From NCBI RefSeq assembly GCF_030064165.1, contig NZ_CP125947.1, positions 4,278,001-4,342,000 on the forward strand: DNA of 64,000 nt. The letters are read 5' to 3'. The position numbers and the translations under genes were made by a program. The DNA is from Comamonas resistens (GTDB taxonomy: Bacteria; Pseudomonadota; Gammaproteobacteria; Burkholderiales; Burkholderiaceae_C). The notes beneath the pieces were generated by a model that saw only the letters and a list, made by a program, of their open reading frames with translations, had not been told where the DNA came from and did not search any database. Below, one piece after another: positions 45,754-54,436 of the stretch. Position 1 is the first letter of the stretch. Each line of letters opens with the position of its first letter.

Positions 45754-48666
45754 ATGCAAGAAGCGTTGAACCCACTGTCTTCTGCCGCGCCCGACAGCGC
45801 AGCCAATTCTTCCTCCCAGTCCGACAGCTACCAGGTCATCCGCCGCAGCGGTGACGTGGTTTCCTTCGCCCCCCAGAAAATCGCCGTGGCCCTGACCAAG
45901 GCATTTCTGGCTGTGCGCGGCGCACAGGGTGCAGCCTCCGCCAGCGTGCGCGATACCGTCAACGAATTGACCGAAGGCGTGGTTCGCGCTCTGCAGCGCT
46001 CGCGCCCCAACGGCGGTACCTTCCACATCGAGGACATCCAGGACCAGGTCGAGCTGGGCCTGATGCGCGGCGGCCACCAGGACGTGGCCCGTGCCTATGT
46101 GCTGTACCGCGAGGCCCGCAACCAGGAGCGTGCCGAGCAGAAAAAGGCCGCCGTGGCCGCTGCCGCAGCAGCCGCTGCCAAGCCCGCCCTGCAGGTGACC
46201 GATAACGGCCAGCGCGTGCCCCTGGATCAGGAACGCCTGCAGTCGCTGATAGCATCGGCCTGCCGCAATCTGAATGCCGACATCCAGTCCGCGCCCATCG
46301 TGACCGAGACGCTGCGCAATCTGTATGACGGCGTGCCTATCGAAGAAGTGTTCAAGGCTTCCATCCTGGCGGCCCGCACGCTGATCGAAAAAGATCCCGA
46401 CTACACCTATGTCACGGCCCGTCTGCTGCTGCACACCATCGTGCGCGAAGTCATGGGCCGCGATGTGGCACCTGCCGAAATGCAGGCCGCCTATGCCAAC
46501 TACTTCCCCGGCTTCATCCAGAAGGGCGTGGACAACGAGCTGCTCAACCCCGAGCTGCTGAACTACGACCTGCCCCGTCTGGCCAAGGCCCTGAAGGCCG
46601 ACCGCGACCAGCAGTTCGACTACCTGGGTCTGCAGACCCTGTACGACCGCTACTTCCTCCATGTGCGCAAGACGCGCATCGAACTGCCCCAGTCCTTCTT
46701 CATGCGCGTGGCCATGGGCCTGGCGCTGCAGGAGCAGGACCGCAATGCCCGCGCCATCGAGTTCTACGAGCTGCTGTCTTCGTTCGACTTCATGTCGTCC
46801 ACCCCCACGCTGTTCAACAGCGGCACGCTGCGTTCGCAGCTGTCTTCCTGCTACCTGACCACCGTGCCCGACGACCTGGACGGCATCTACGAATCCATCA
46901 AGGAAAACGCGCTGCTGTCCAAGTTTGCTGGCGGCCTGGGCAACGACTGGACCCGTGTGCGCGCCCTGGGCTCGCGCATCAAGGGCACGAACGGCGAATC
47001 GCAAGGCGTGGTTCCCTTCCTCAAGGTGGTCAACGACACGGCCGTGGCCGTGAACCAGGGCGGCAAGCGCAAGGGCGCGGTCTGCACCTACCTGGAATCC
47101 TGGCACCTGGACATCGAGGAATTCCTCGAGCTGCGCAAGAACACCGGCGACGATCGCCGCCGCACCCACGACATGAACACGGCGAACTGGATTCCCGACC
47201 TGTTCATGAAGCGCGTGATGGAAAAGGGTGACTGGACGCTGTTCTCACCCGCCGACACTCCCGACCTGCACGATCTGTACGGCGAAGCCTTCGAAAAGGC
47301 CTACACCGCCTACGAAGCCAAGGCCGACAAGGGCGAGCTCAAGCTGTTCAAGCGCGTGCCTGCCGTGGATCTGTGGCGCAAGATGCTCTCGATGCTGTTC
47401 GAGACCGGCCATCCCTGGATCACCTTCAAGGATCCTTGCAACATCCGTTCGCCCCAGCAGCATGTGGGCGTGGTGCACTCGTCCAATCTGTGCACCGAAA
47501 TCACGCTGAACACCAGCGACACCGAAACCGCGGTCTGCAACCTGGGCTCGGTCAATCTGTCGCGCCACATCAAGGACGGCCAGATCGACCACGACAAGCT
47601 GCGCAAGACCGTGAACACGGCCATGCGCATGCTGGACAACGTGATCGACATCAACTACTACGCCGTGCAAAAGGCCAAGGACTCCAATCTGCGCCACCGC
47701 CCCGTGGGCATGGGCCTGATGGGCTTCCAGGACGCGCTCTATGAAATGCGCACGGCCTACGCCAGCCAGGGCGCCGTGGAATTCGCCGACGAATCCATGG
47801 AAGCCATCTGCTACTACGCCTACTGGGCTTCGACCGAGCTGGCCAAGGAGCGCGGCACCTACTCCACCTTCAAGGGCTCGCTGTGGGATCAGGGCATCCT
47901 GCCCCCCGACACCCTGAAGCTGCTGGAAAAGGCCCGCGGCGGTTATGTGGAAGTGGACCGCTCCGCCAAGCTGGACTGGGATGCCCTGCGCGCCAAGATC
48001 GCCAAGGACGGCATGCGCAACAGCAACTGCGTGGCCATTGCGCCCACCGCCACCATCTCCAACATCGTGGGCGTGGATGCCTCGATCGAACCTTCGTTCG
48101 GCAACCTGTCCGTGAAGTCCAATCTGTCGGGCGAATTCACCGTCATCAACCAGTACCTGGTGCGCGACCTGAAGCGCCTGGGCCTGTGGGACGACGTGAT
48201 GGTCATGGATCTCAAGCATTTCGACGGCTCGCTGCGTGCCATCGACCGCGTGCCGCAAGAGATCAAGAATCTTTACGCCACGGCGTTCGAAGTCGCGCCC
48301 GAATGGCTGGTGGAAGCCGCCTCGCGCCGCCAGAAGTGGATCGACCAGGCCCAGAGCCTGAACATCTACATGGCCGGTGCCTCGGGCAAGAAGCTGCACG
48401 ACACCTATATGCTGGCCTGGCTGCGCGGTCTGAAGACCACCTACTACCTGCGCACCACCAGCGCCACCAATATCGAGAAGTCCACCGTGCAAAGCCGTGT
48501 GCTGAACGCCGTGTCCTCCGGTGCTCCTGCCGCTTCGGTAGCCCCTGCGGCCAAGCCTGCAGTGAGCGCACTGGAAGCCGCTGCCGCCGCTGCCCGTGCC
48601 CAGGCACCCGCCACGGACATCAAGTTCTGCGCGATCGACGATCCTGGTTGCGAGGCTTGCCAATAA
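45754..48666 (+). CDS. nrdA: Class Ia ribonucleotide reductase, alpha subunit
   Basis: Reduces ribonucleoside diphosphates to deoxyribonucleotides; about 970 residues, larger than E. coli NrdA (761). An N-terminal ATP-cone (YQVIRRSGDVVSFAPQKIAVALTKAFLAV) gives dATP feedback control. A Pro/Ala-rich linker and a second cone-like segment (RVPLDQERLQSLIASAC) account for some of the extra length. Catalytic residues: SSCYLTTVPDDL, NLCTEI with the thiyl Cys, VCNLGSVNLS and YYLRTTSATNIEKS with the radical-transfer Tyr pair. The tail has the shuttle Cys pair (CAIDDPGCEACQ). Start at the ATG with AGAGGAAA before it. Confidence 0.96.
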   Translation: MQEALNPLSSAAPDSAANSSSQSDSYQVIRRSGDVVSFAPQKIAVALTKAFLAVRGAQGAASASVRDTVNELTEGVVRALQRSRPNGGTFHIEDIQDQVELGLMRGGHQDVARAYVLYREARNQERAEQKKAAVAAAAAAAAKPALQVTDNGQRVPLDQERLQSLIASACRNLNADIQSAPIVTETLRNLYDGVPIEEVFKASILAARTLIEKDPDYTYVTARLLLHTIVREVMGRDVAPAEMQAAYANYFPGFIQKGVDNELLNPELLNYDLPRLAKALKADRDQQFDYLGLQTLYDRYFLHVRKTRIELPQSFFMRVAMGLALQEQDRNARAIEFYELLSSFDFMSSTPTLFNSGTLRSQLSSCYLTTVPDDLDGIYESIKENALLSKFAGGLGNDWTRVRALGSRIKGTNGESQGVVPFLKVVNDTAVAVNQGGKRKGAVCTYLESWHLDIEEFLELRKNTGDDRRRTHDMNTANWIPDLFMKRVMEKGDWTLFSPADTPDLHDLYGEAFEKAYTAYEAKADKGELKLFKRVPAVDLWRKMLSMLFETGHPWITFKDPCNIRSPQQHVGVVHSSNLCTEITLNTSDTETAVCNLGSVNLSRHIKDGQIDHDKLRKTVNTAMRMLDNVIDINYYAVQKAKDSNLRHRPVGMGLMGFQDALYEMRTAYASQGAVEFADESMEAICYYAYWASTELAKERGTYSTFKGSLWDQGILPPDTLKLLEKARGGYVEVDRSAKLDWDALRAKIAKDGMRNSNCVAIAPTATISNIVGVDASIEPSFGNLSVKSNLSGEFTVINQYLVRDLKRLGLWDDVMVMDLKHFDGSLRAIDRVPQEIKNLYATAFEVAPEWLVEAASRRQKWIDQAQSLNIYMAGASGKKLHDTYMLAWLRGLKTTYYLRTTSATNIEKSTVQSRVLNAVSSGAPAASVAPAAKPAVSALEAAAAAARAQAPATDIKFCAIDDPGCEACQ

Positions 48667-48676
48667 TTGGCAAACA

Positions 48677-48760
48677 CCCCCTGAGGCGCTTTGCGCCTTC
48701 CCCCTCTCTCTACGGGAGGGGGACGACATCCTCGCTGCGGGGCGGCCCTTGCTCGATGTC
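48677..48760 (+). repeat. 3'-end repeat family 1, copy 4 (nrdA-nrdB)
   Basis: Begins ten bases after the nrdA stop. Helix 1 is AGGCGC-TTT-GCGCCT, hairpin 2 CCCCCTC..GAGGGGG, and the closing pair GACATC / GATGTC. Both helix 1 and the closing pair differ from the other copies at matching positions, keeping the pairing. Confidence 0.85.
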
Positions 48761-48866
48761 TCTCGCGTGGGCCACGCCAGTTTTCACTGGCATTGACTAA
48801 ATAGATAAATCAGAAGGCTGGATGTTGATTTCAATGCACCCAGCTTTTCCCTTAAAGGAATAACTC

Positions 48867-49958
48867 ATGCTGAGCTTTGACGACGACACTTTTGCGCCTT
48901 CCGCCCCCAGCAGCGAAGCCGCTGCGTCCACCAGCACGCACAAGCGCGTGAATGCTGCCGACAAGCGCATCATCAACGCCAAGACCGACGTGAACCAGCT
49001 GGTTCCGTTCAAGTACAAGTGGGCCTGGGAAAAGTATCTGGCCACCTGCGCCAACCACTGGATGCCGCAGGAAGTGAACATGACGCGCGACATCGCGCTG
49101 TGGAAGGACCCCAACGGTCTGACCGAAGACGAGCGCCGCATCGTCAAGCGCAATCTCGGCTTCTTCGTGACGGCCGACTCCCTGGCCGCCAACAACATCG
49201 TGCTGGGCACCTACCGCCACATCACAGCGCCCGAGTGCCGCCAGTTCCTGCTGCGCCAGGCATTTGAAGAAGCCATCCACACCCATGCCTACCAGTACAT
49301 CGTGGAATCGCTGGGCCTGGACGAATCAGAAATCTTCAACGCCTATAACGAAGTCCAATCCATCCGCGACAAGGACGAGTTCCTGATCCCCTTCATCGAA
49401 GCGATCATGGACCCCAACTTCAAGACCGGCACGCACGAAACCGACCAGACTCTGCTCAAGTCGCTGATCGTCTTTGCCTGCCTGATGGAAGGTCTGTTCT
49501 TCTACGTGGGCTTCACGCAGATCCTGGCCCTGGGCCGCCAGAACAAGATGACGGGCGCTGCCGAGCAGTACCAGTACATCCTGCGCGACGAGTCCATGCA
49601 CTGCAACTTCGGCATCGACCTGATCAACCAGCTCAAGCTCGAAAATCCCGGTTTGTGGACTGCCGAGTTCAAGCAGGAAATCACCGCTCTGTTCCAGAAG
49701 GCCGTGGAGCTGGAATACCGCTATGCCGAAGACACCATGCCACGCGGCGTGCTGGGCATGAACGCATCGATGTTCAAGGGTTATCTGCGCTACATCGCCA
49801 ACCGCCGCGCCACACAGATCGGTCTGGAAGAGCTTTTCCCCGGTGAAGAAAATCCCTTCCCCTGGATGAGCGAAATGATCGATTTGAAGAAAGAACGTAA
49901 CTTCTTTGAGACACGAGTGATCGAGTATCAGACCGGAGGCGCACTTTCTTGGGATTAA
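48867..49958 (+). CDS. nrdB: Class Ia ribonucleotide reductase, beta subunit
   Basis: Di-iron/tyrosyl-radical subunit of 363 residues. [44 protein letters not shown] contains the E-x2-H iron ligands and the Tyr four residues after the His that carries the radical. A second ligand set appears in [14 protein letters not shown] and [21 protein letters not shown] lies seven bases before the ATG. Separated from nrdA by 200 bases containing repeat copy 4, which may cut or modulate the upstream transcript. Confidence 0.96.
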   Translation: MLSFDDDTFAPSAPSSEAAASTSTHKRVNAADKRIINAKTDVNQLVPFKYKWAWEKYLATCANHWMPQEVNMTRDIALWKDPNGLTEDERRIVKRNLGFFVTADSLAANNIVLGTYRHITAPECRQFLLRQAFEEAIHTHAYQYIVESLGLDESEIFNAYNEVQSIRDKDEFLIPFIEAIMDPNFKTGTHETDQTLLKSLIVFACLMEGLFFYVGFTQILALGRQNKMTGAAEQYQYILRDESMHCNFGIDLINQLKLENPGLWTAEFKQEITALFQKAVELEYRYAEDTMPRGVLGMNASMFKGYLRYIANRRATQIGLEELFPGEENPFPWMSEMIDLKKERNFFETRVIEYQTGGALSWD

Positions 49959-49991
49959 TTGCTTCTAAGCAGGCACAATGCGAGTCATGAC

Positions 49992-50104
49992 TTGCTTCAC
50001 TTCATTGCTACAAAAAACGAGATTTGGCGTGAAGCAAATTTGTGTTCCTAGCGATGCGTAACTCCACATCGCTTTGAATCGTCCGGCACTGCAAAGAGCC
50101 GGAC
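49992..50104 (+). promoter_or_regulatory. Structured leader of the H1-like gene
   Basis: Three inverted repeats in 113 bases: TTGCTTCAC (49992-50000) with GTGAAGCAA (50029-50037), AGCGAT (50050-50055) with ATCGCT (50068-50073), and GTCCGGC (50081-50087) with GCCGGAC (50098-50104). All are perfect. The last ends 30 bases before the start codon. Such spacing suggests a folded 5' leader or operator pairs. Confidence 0.5.
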
Positions 50105-50134
50105 GTCTTATGCAAATCAACGAAGGAGAAAATG

Positions 50135-51079
50135 ATGGCAACTGCGAAGAAGACGGCCGCCAAGGCCACAACCGAGAAAAAAACACCTGCCAAGAAGGCG
50201 GCCGCGCCCAAGGCTGAAGCTGTGAAGAAGGCAGCGACAACCAAGACCGCAAGCTCCAAGGCAGCTGCGCCAGCAAAGGCCGCTGCTCCCAAGAAGGCTG
50301 CAACTGCTGCCAAGGCCGCTCCCGCCAAGAAGGCTGCAACGGCTGCCAAGGCCGCTCCTGCCAAGAAGGCTGCAACGGCTGCCAAGGCCGCTCCCGCCAA
50401 GAAGGCTGCAACTGCTGCCAAGGCCGCTCCCGCCAAGAAGGCTGCAACTGCTGCCAAGGCCGCTCCTGCCAAGAAGGCTGCAACTGCTGCCAAGGCTGCG
50501 CCCGCCAAGAAGGCTGCAACTGCTGCCAAGGCTGCTCCCGCCAAGAAGGCTGCAACGGCTGCCAAGGCCGCTCCTGCCAAGAAGGCTGCAACGGCTGCCA
50601 AGGCCGCTCCTGCCAAGAAGGCTGCAACGGCTGCCAAGGCCGCTCCCGCCAAGAAGGCTGCAACAACTGCTGCCAAGGCCGCTCCCGCCAAGAAGGCTGC
50701 AACGGCTGCCAAGGCCGCCCCCGCCAAGAAGGCTGCAACGGCTGCCAAGGCCGCCCCCGCCAAGAAGGCTGCAACGGCTGCCAAGGCCGCTCCCGCCAAG
50801 AAGGCTGCAACTGCTGCCAAGGCCGCTCCTGCCAAGAAGGCTGCAACTGCTGCCAAGGCCGCTCCTGCCAAGAAGGCTGCAACTGCTGCCAAGGCCGCTC
50901 CTGCCAAGAAGGCTGCAACTGCTGCCAAGGCCGCTCCTGCAAAAGCTGCAACCAAGAAGGCTGCCAGCAAGAAGGCCGCAGCTCCTGCACCAGCCGCTGT
51001 TGAAGCTGCCGCACCTGTCGCTCAGACTCGCCTGGCACCTCAGGCTGCATGGCCCTTCCCTACTGGCAACAAGCCCTGA
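50135..51079 (+). CDS. Histone-H1-like Lys/Ala-repeat nucleoid protein
   Basis: About 314 residues of very low complexity: Ala, Lys, Pro and Thr make up almost the whole chain. An N-terminal non-repeat part (MATAKKTAAKATTEKKTPAKKAAAPKAEA) is followed by 18 units of KKAATAAKAAPA and a short tail ending WPFPTGNKP. It is strongly basic and resembles bacterial histone-H1-like proteins (Bordetella BpH1, AlgP/AlgR3) that bind DNA. GAAGGAG precedes ATGATG; the second ATG (50135) has better spacing. Follows nrdB but has its own leader and terminator. Confidence 0.85.
   Translation: MATAKKTAAKATTEKKTPAKKAAAPKAEAVKKAATTKTASSKAAAPAKAAAPKKAATAAKAAPAKKAATAAKAAPAKKAATAAKAAPAKKAATAAKAAPAKKAATAAKAAPAKKAATAAKAAPAKKAATAAKAAPAKKAATAAKAAPAKKAATAAKAAPAKKAATAAKAAPAKKAATTAAKAAPAKKAATAAKAAPAKKAATAAKAAPAKKAATAAKAAPAKKAATAAKAAPAKKAATAAKAAPAKKAATAAKAAPAKKAATAAKAAPAKAATKKAASKKAAAPAPAAVEAAAPVAQTRLAPQAAWPFPTGNKP
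50291..50941 (+). repeat. 36-bp tandem repeat array, 18 units
   Basis: Units begin with AAGAAGGCTGCAAC and are 36 bp each, except unit 11, which carries an extra ACA codon (39 bp, giving ATTAAK). Differences between units are almost all at third codon positions (GCT/GCC, CCC/CCT, ACT/ACG), so selection acts on the protein. The array is a likely site of unit gain and loss. Confidence 0.95.
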
Positions 51080-51103
51080 GCGATCTACTGATCAACTCGC
51101 CAT

Positions 51104-51144
51104 AAAAAAAGCCCGATCTCTCTACCGAGAGATCGGGCTTTTTT
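51104..51144. terminator. Bidirectional terminator, H1-like gene and PfkB kinase
   Basis: GCCCGATCTCTC and GAGAGATCGGGC form a perfect 12-bp stem with a four-base loop, flanked by seven A and six T. Placed between convergent genes. Confidence 0.95.
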
Positions 51145-51188
51145 CTGCTGGCCCCCGGTTCAAGGCCCGGGATGCAAGCGGATTCTCA

Positions 51189-52088
51189 TCAAGGCTGGAA
51201 GTCCAGCTGATAGTTCTGCGGGCCACGGTGGGCAATCTTCAGCGCACCCATGCGGTTACCCAGCTCGGCGCAGCGCACCAGATCCCAGCCACGCTCCAGG
51301 CCAAACAAAAAGGCTCCGCGCCAGGCGTCGCCACAGCCTGTGGGGTCCACCACCGCAGCAGGCTTGACGGATGCAACCAGGCTCTTCTTGCCTTGCTCCC
51401 AGACTTCGCAGCCCTCAGCGCCCAATGTGACTATGAGACCTTTGACCTGATGCGAAATCTGCTCGAAGCTCAGGCCCGTGCGCTCGCTCAGCATCTTGCC
51501 TTCATAGTCGTTCACCGCAACCCAGTCCGCCTGTTCGATAAAGGCCTTCAGTTCGTCGCCATTGAACATGGGCAGCCCCTGGCCCGGATCGAAGACAAAC
51601 GGAATACCCGCAGCCTTGAACTGAGCCGCATGCTCGATCATGGCCTGGCGACCATCGGGAGCCACGATGCCGACCTTGATCTCGGCAGCCATCTCGGCCG
51701 TGATCCGGTTTTCGTGTGCCTGCATCATTGCGCCAGGGTGGAAGGCCGTGATCTGGTTGTTGTCACGGTCCGTCATGATCATGCATTGCGCCGTGTGCGT
51801 GCTCTGCAGCTGGCCCACATGGCGTGTCTCGATGCCCAGATCCTTGAAGCGCTGCACATAGTCGGCGCCATCGCTGCCCACCATGGCCATGGGCTGGGCA
51901 TCGCCGCCCAGCAGCCTCAGGCTGTAGGCGATGTTGCCGGCGCAGCCGCCGAAGTCGCGGCGCAGCGTGGGCACCAGAAATGACACGTTGAGGATATGCA
52001 GCTGGTCAGGCAGGATCTGGTCCGCAAAACGACCTTCAAAGGTCATGATGTTGTCAAACGCCAGCGATCCGCAGATCAAAGCAGCCAT
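51189..52088 (-). CDS. PfkB-family carbohydrate/nucleoside kinase
   Basis: 299 residues. FGGCAGNIAYSLRLLGG is the N-terminal PfkB signature region and VDPTGCGDAWRGAFLFGLERG the C-terminal one, with the catalytic Asp in the anion-hole motif TGCGDA. FEGRFADQILPDQLHILNVSFLVP at the start resembles the adenosine-kinase-like branch of betaproteobacteria. Substrate is uncertain (sugar or nucleoside). Last gene of the leftward prmA-DUF3426-PfkB unit, 25 bases after the DUF3426 gene. Confidence 0.88.
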   Translation of the reverse strand: MAALICGSLAFDNIMTFEGRFADQILPDQLHILNVSFLVPTLRRDFGGCAGNIAYSLRLLGGDAQPMAMVGSDGADYVQRFKDLGIETRHVGQLQSTHTAQCMIMTDRDNNQITAFHPGAMMQAHENRITAEMAAEIKVGIVAPDGRQAMIEHAAQFKAAGIPFVFDPGQGLPMFNGDELKAFIEQADWVAVNDYEGKMLSERTGLSFEQISHQVKGLIVTLGAEGCEVWEQGKKSLVASVKPAAVVDPTGCGDAWRGAFLFGLERGWDLVRCAELGNRMGALKIAHRGPQNYQLDFQP

Positions 52089-52113
52089 GGTGTTGTTCTC
52101 TTTCTATGAGGAA

Positions 52114-53355
52114 TTAAGGGTAGAAGACCAGTGCTCGGTAACCGGCCACAGATGCAGACAAGTCCTGCACCCGCACTGGCACATTCACACTCCACTCCTG
52201 ACGGGGCTGCAGCTGCTCCGGAGCACCCAGAGACTTGAGGTCCACAACGCGCCGCAGCAAGGGCTTGTCCTGTGCATCCGTGAGCGTCAGCTCGGCCACG
52301 GGTGTGGCCACCGGCGTATCGGAGCGATTTTCCAGCGTCAGGCTCCACTGATATTGATGAGCATCCGCCAGTTGCTTGAAGCCCGAGCCACTGATCACCA
52401 CATCGCCAATCTCGCGCCTGGCATGCAACTCGCAACCAGCAGCCTGGCAGGCTTTGGCCAGCACCGGGGCCAAAGCGGGATACTCTGCCGCCAGCGCATC
52501 GCGCTGCTGCCACGCATACTGCGCAGCCATGCCGCCAGCGGCCAGCACACTGCCCAGCACCAGAGCCACACGCATGCCGCGGGAATGCCAAAAGGCCTGG
52601 CGTCGGGCCTGGCGTACAAAATCAGGCTCATCCAGAGCTGCGGTGGAGCTTGCGGCTGCAGCTTCATCATCGGCTGGCTGTGCGGCATCGACCTCGCGCC
52701 GCACCTGATCCACATCGGGTGACGGCAGTACGGAAACCGCCTGCGCATGAGCATCGACATCCGGTGGGTCGGCCTGCTCCGGCACAGACTCCGGCGCTGT
52801 CTCGATTGAAGCTTCAACGGACTTGCCTGCCGCGTCCGGCGCCTGCTCAGCCTGCGCGAGCACAGAGGCCTCTGTGCTTTCAACCGCCTCCAGCACAGCC
52901 TCAGGCTCGTCCAGCAAAGGCCTGGCATGGTCGATAAACGATGACTCGGGCGGCTCCGGCTCCAGTCCTGCAGCCACTGGCGCAACCTCGGGCTCAGGCT
53001 CGGCTTGCAGGTCTGCAGGAACCGACTGCACCACAGCGCCAGCCTCGTCGGCGGGTACAGAGGAATTCAAGTCGAAACGGCTTTCAGCCCTTTCCTGACT
53101 TGCGCCATCAGCTTCCAAAGAAGGAGCATCCGGTTCCTCGGGCTGCACCTGTGCCGAGGACTTCGATGCTTCGGCGGCCTGGGCCTGCTCCACGGCCGAC
53201 TGCAGCACCTCGTCCGGTACGGACTGCAAATCCTCGGAGGCATCGAACACGCTCTGGCACATCCCGCAGCGCACCCAGCCTTGCGAAATACGCAATTGGT
53301 CGGCAACCACTTTGAAGCGGGTTCCACAAGAGGGGCAACGGGTGACTTGGCTCAT
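52114..53355 (-). CDS. Zinc-ribbon/DUF3426 membrane protein
   Basis: About 413 residues. The N-terminal MJ0042-type zinc ribbon is RCPSCGTRFKVVADQLRISQGWVRCGMCQSVFDA (two C-x2-C pairs). A long acidic Glu/Ala/Pro-rich linker (about 45-240) follows, then one transmembrane helix (VALVLGSVLAAGGMAAQYAW) and a DUF3426 domain at the C-terminus (ISGSGFKQLADAHQYQWSLTLENRSDTPVATPVAELTLTD). The ATG at 53355 starts MSQVTRCPSCG. It directly follows prmA. Function is not established for the family. Confidence 0.88.
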   Translation of the reverse strand: MSQVTRCPSCGTRFKVVADQLRISQGWVRCGMCQSVFDASEDLQSVPDEVLQSAVEQAQAAEASKSSAQVQPEEPDAPSLEADGASQERAESRFDLNSSVPADEAGAVVQSVPADLQAEPEPEVAPVAAGLEPEPPESSFIDHARPLLDEPEAVLEAVESTEASVLAQAEQAPDAAGKSVEASIETAPESVPEQADPPDVDAHAQAVSVLPSPDVDQVRREVDAAQPADDEAAAASSTAALDEPDFVRQARRQAFWHSRGMRVALVLGSVLAAGGMAAQYAWQQRDALAAEYPALAPVLAKACQAAGCELHARREIGDVVISGSGFKQLADAHQYQWSLTLENRSDTPVATPVAELTLTDAQDKPLLRRVVDLKSLGAPEQLQPRQEWSVNVPVRVQDLSASVAGYRALVFYP

Positions 53356-53416
53356 CGGTTTGCAATTGTAGGCAGCAACCACCGGCTCACCTGGCGGAGC
53401 ACGGATGGTGTCGCAA

Positions 53417-54307
53417 TCAGGCGGCTCGCTGGGCTGTCATCAGGATCCAGCCATCTTCGCTGTCGGCAACTTCCAGCTTGACATAGGGCGCATAAGCTTC
53501 TTTGAGCTCGTCCGCCTGACGCTCCAGAATACCGGCCAGCACCAGATGGCCGCCAGCCTGTACACGGCCGCACAGCAACGGCGCCAGCACCTTGAGCGGC
53601 GTCGCCAGAATATTGGCCAGCACGGTCTGGTACTCACCACCGGCTGCCTCGGGCAGGCCAGCCTTGACTTCCACATGGTTGGCGCTGGTGTTGTAGTTGG
53701 TGGACTCCACCGCTGCGGGGTCGATATCCACGGCATCAATGTCGGAGGCACCGAACTTGGCAGCACCAATGGCCAAGATGCCCGAGCCACAGCCATAGTC
53801 CAGCGTACGACCCAGCGAGCCCTTGGGCTGACGCGCAATCCAGCGCAGGCACATGCGGGTGGTGGGGTGAGTGCCCGTGCCAAAGGCCAGACCGGGATCC
53901 AGACGGATGCTGACCTTGGCCTGCTCTGGCAGTTCATGCCAGGTGGGCACGATCCAGAACTCGGGTGTGATCTCCACGGGCTCGAACTGCGATTGCGTCA
54001 GACGCACCCAGTCCTGCTCGGGCACAGGCTTGACGGCCAAAATCTTGCAGCCTTCAAAGAAGTCCTGCGGCAGCAGCAGATCGCGCGCTTCGGTGGCGGC
54101 TGCTTCATCGGGATACAGGGCAATCACGCGGCTGCGATTCCAGCCTTCCTTGGGCGCAGGCATGCCAGGCTCGCCAAACAGCGCCTGCTCGGCATCAGTC
54201 TGTGCGTCGGCATCTTCCACGGACACGCTCAGCGCATCGAGGGCATCGAGCGCATCGCTAATCGTCTCGACCCGGTCCTCCGGGCACAACAGGCTCAGCT
54301 CGTACAT
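53417..54307 (-). CDS. prmA: Ribosomal protein L11 methyltransferase
   Basis: S-adenosylmethionine-dependent enzyme of about 296 residues that trimethylates L11. LAFGTGTHPTTRMCLRW is a diagnostic PrmA motif, and TLDYGCGSGILAIGAAKFGASDIDAVDIDPAAVE is the SAM-binding fold (motif I and acidic loop). VLANILATPLKVLAPLL is the NPxY-like region. The ATG at 54307 (MYELSLLCPEDRVE) is the family start. Upstream, an accC terminator separates it from accBC. Confidence 0.95.
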   Translation of the reverse strand: MYELSLLCPEDRVETISDALDALDALSVSVEDADAQTDAEQALFGEPGMPAPKEGWNRSRVIALYPDEAAATEARDLLLPQDFFEGCKILAVKPVPEQDWVRLTQSQFEPVEITPEFWIVPTWHELPEQAKVSIRLDPGLAFGTGTHPTTRMCLRWIARQPKGSLGRTLDYGCGSGILAIGAAKFGASDIDAVDIDPAAVESTNYNTSANHVEVKAGLPEAAGGEYQTVLANILATPLKVLAPLLCGRVQAGGHLVLAGILERQADELKEAYAPYVKLEVADSEDGWILMTAQRAA

Positions 54308-54370
54308 GGCCAATCCTTTCCTGGGCCTGCCGCTACGCACGGGTGCGCTGCTGCAGGCCGTTTATTCCTG

Positions 54371-54410
54371 AAAAACGAAAATGCTGGCCTCCGTTGCCAG
54401 AGGCCAGCAT
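54371..54410 (-). terminator. Terminator of accBC
   Basis: On the minus strand ATGCTGGCCTC and GAGGCCAGCAT form a perfect 11-bp stem with an eight-base loop, followed by TTTCGTTTTT. It lies 27 bases after the accC stop. Confidence 0.92.
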
Positions 54411-54436
54411 GAGAAGTCAAAGCGGCAAATGCCAGC

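Noticed and set aside
50291..50941. Possible CRISPR array
   Set aside because: The repeats are contiguous 36-bp coding units with no spacers between them and no cas genes nearby.
49965..51050. Two long antisense frames opposite the H1-like gene (49965-51050 and 50008-50970)
   Set aside because: They are open only because the 36-bp repeat lacks stops in those frames. The products are repetitive, with no start signals, and silent changes between units follow the sense frame.
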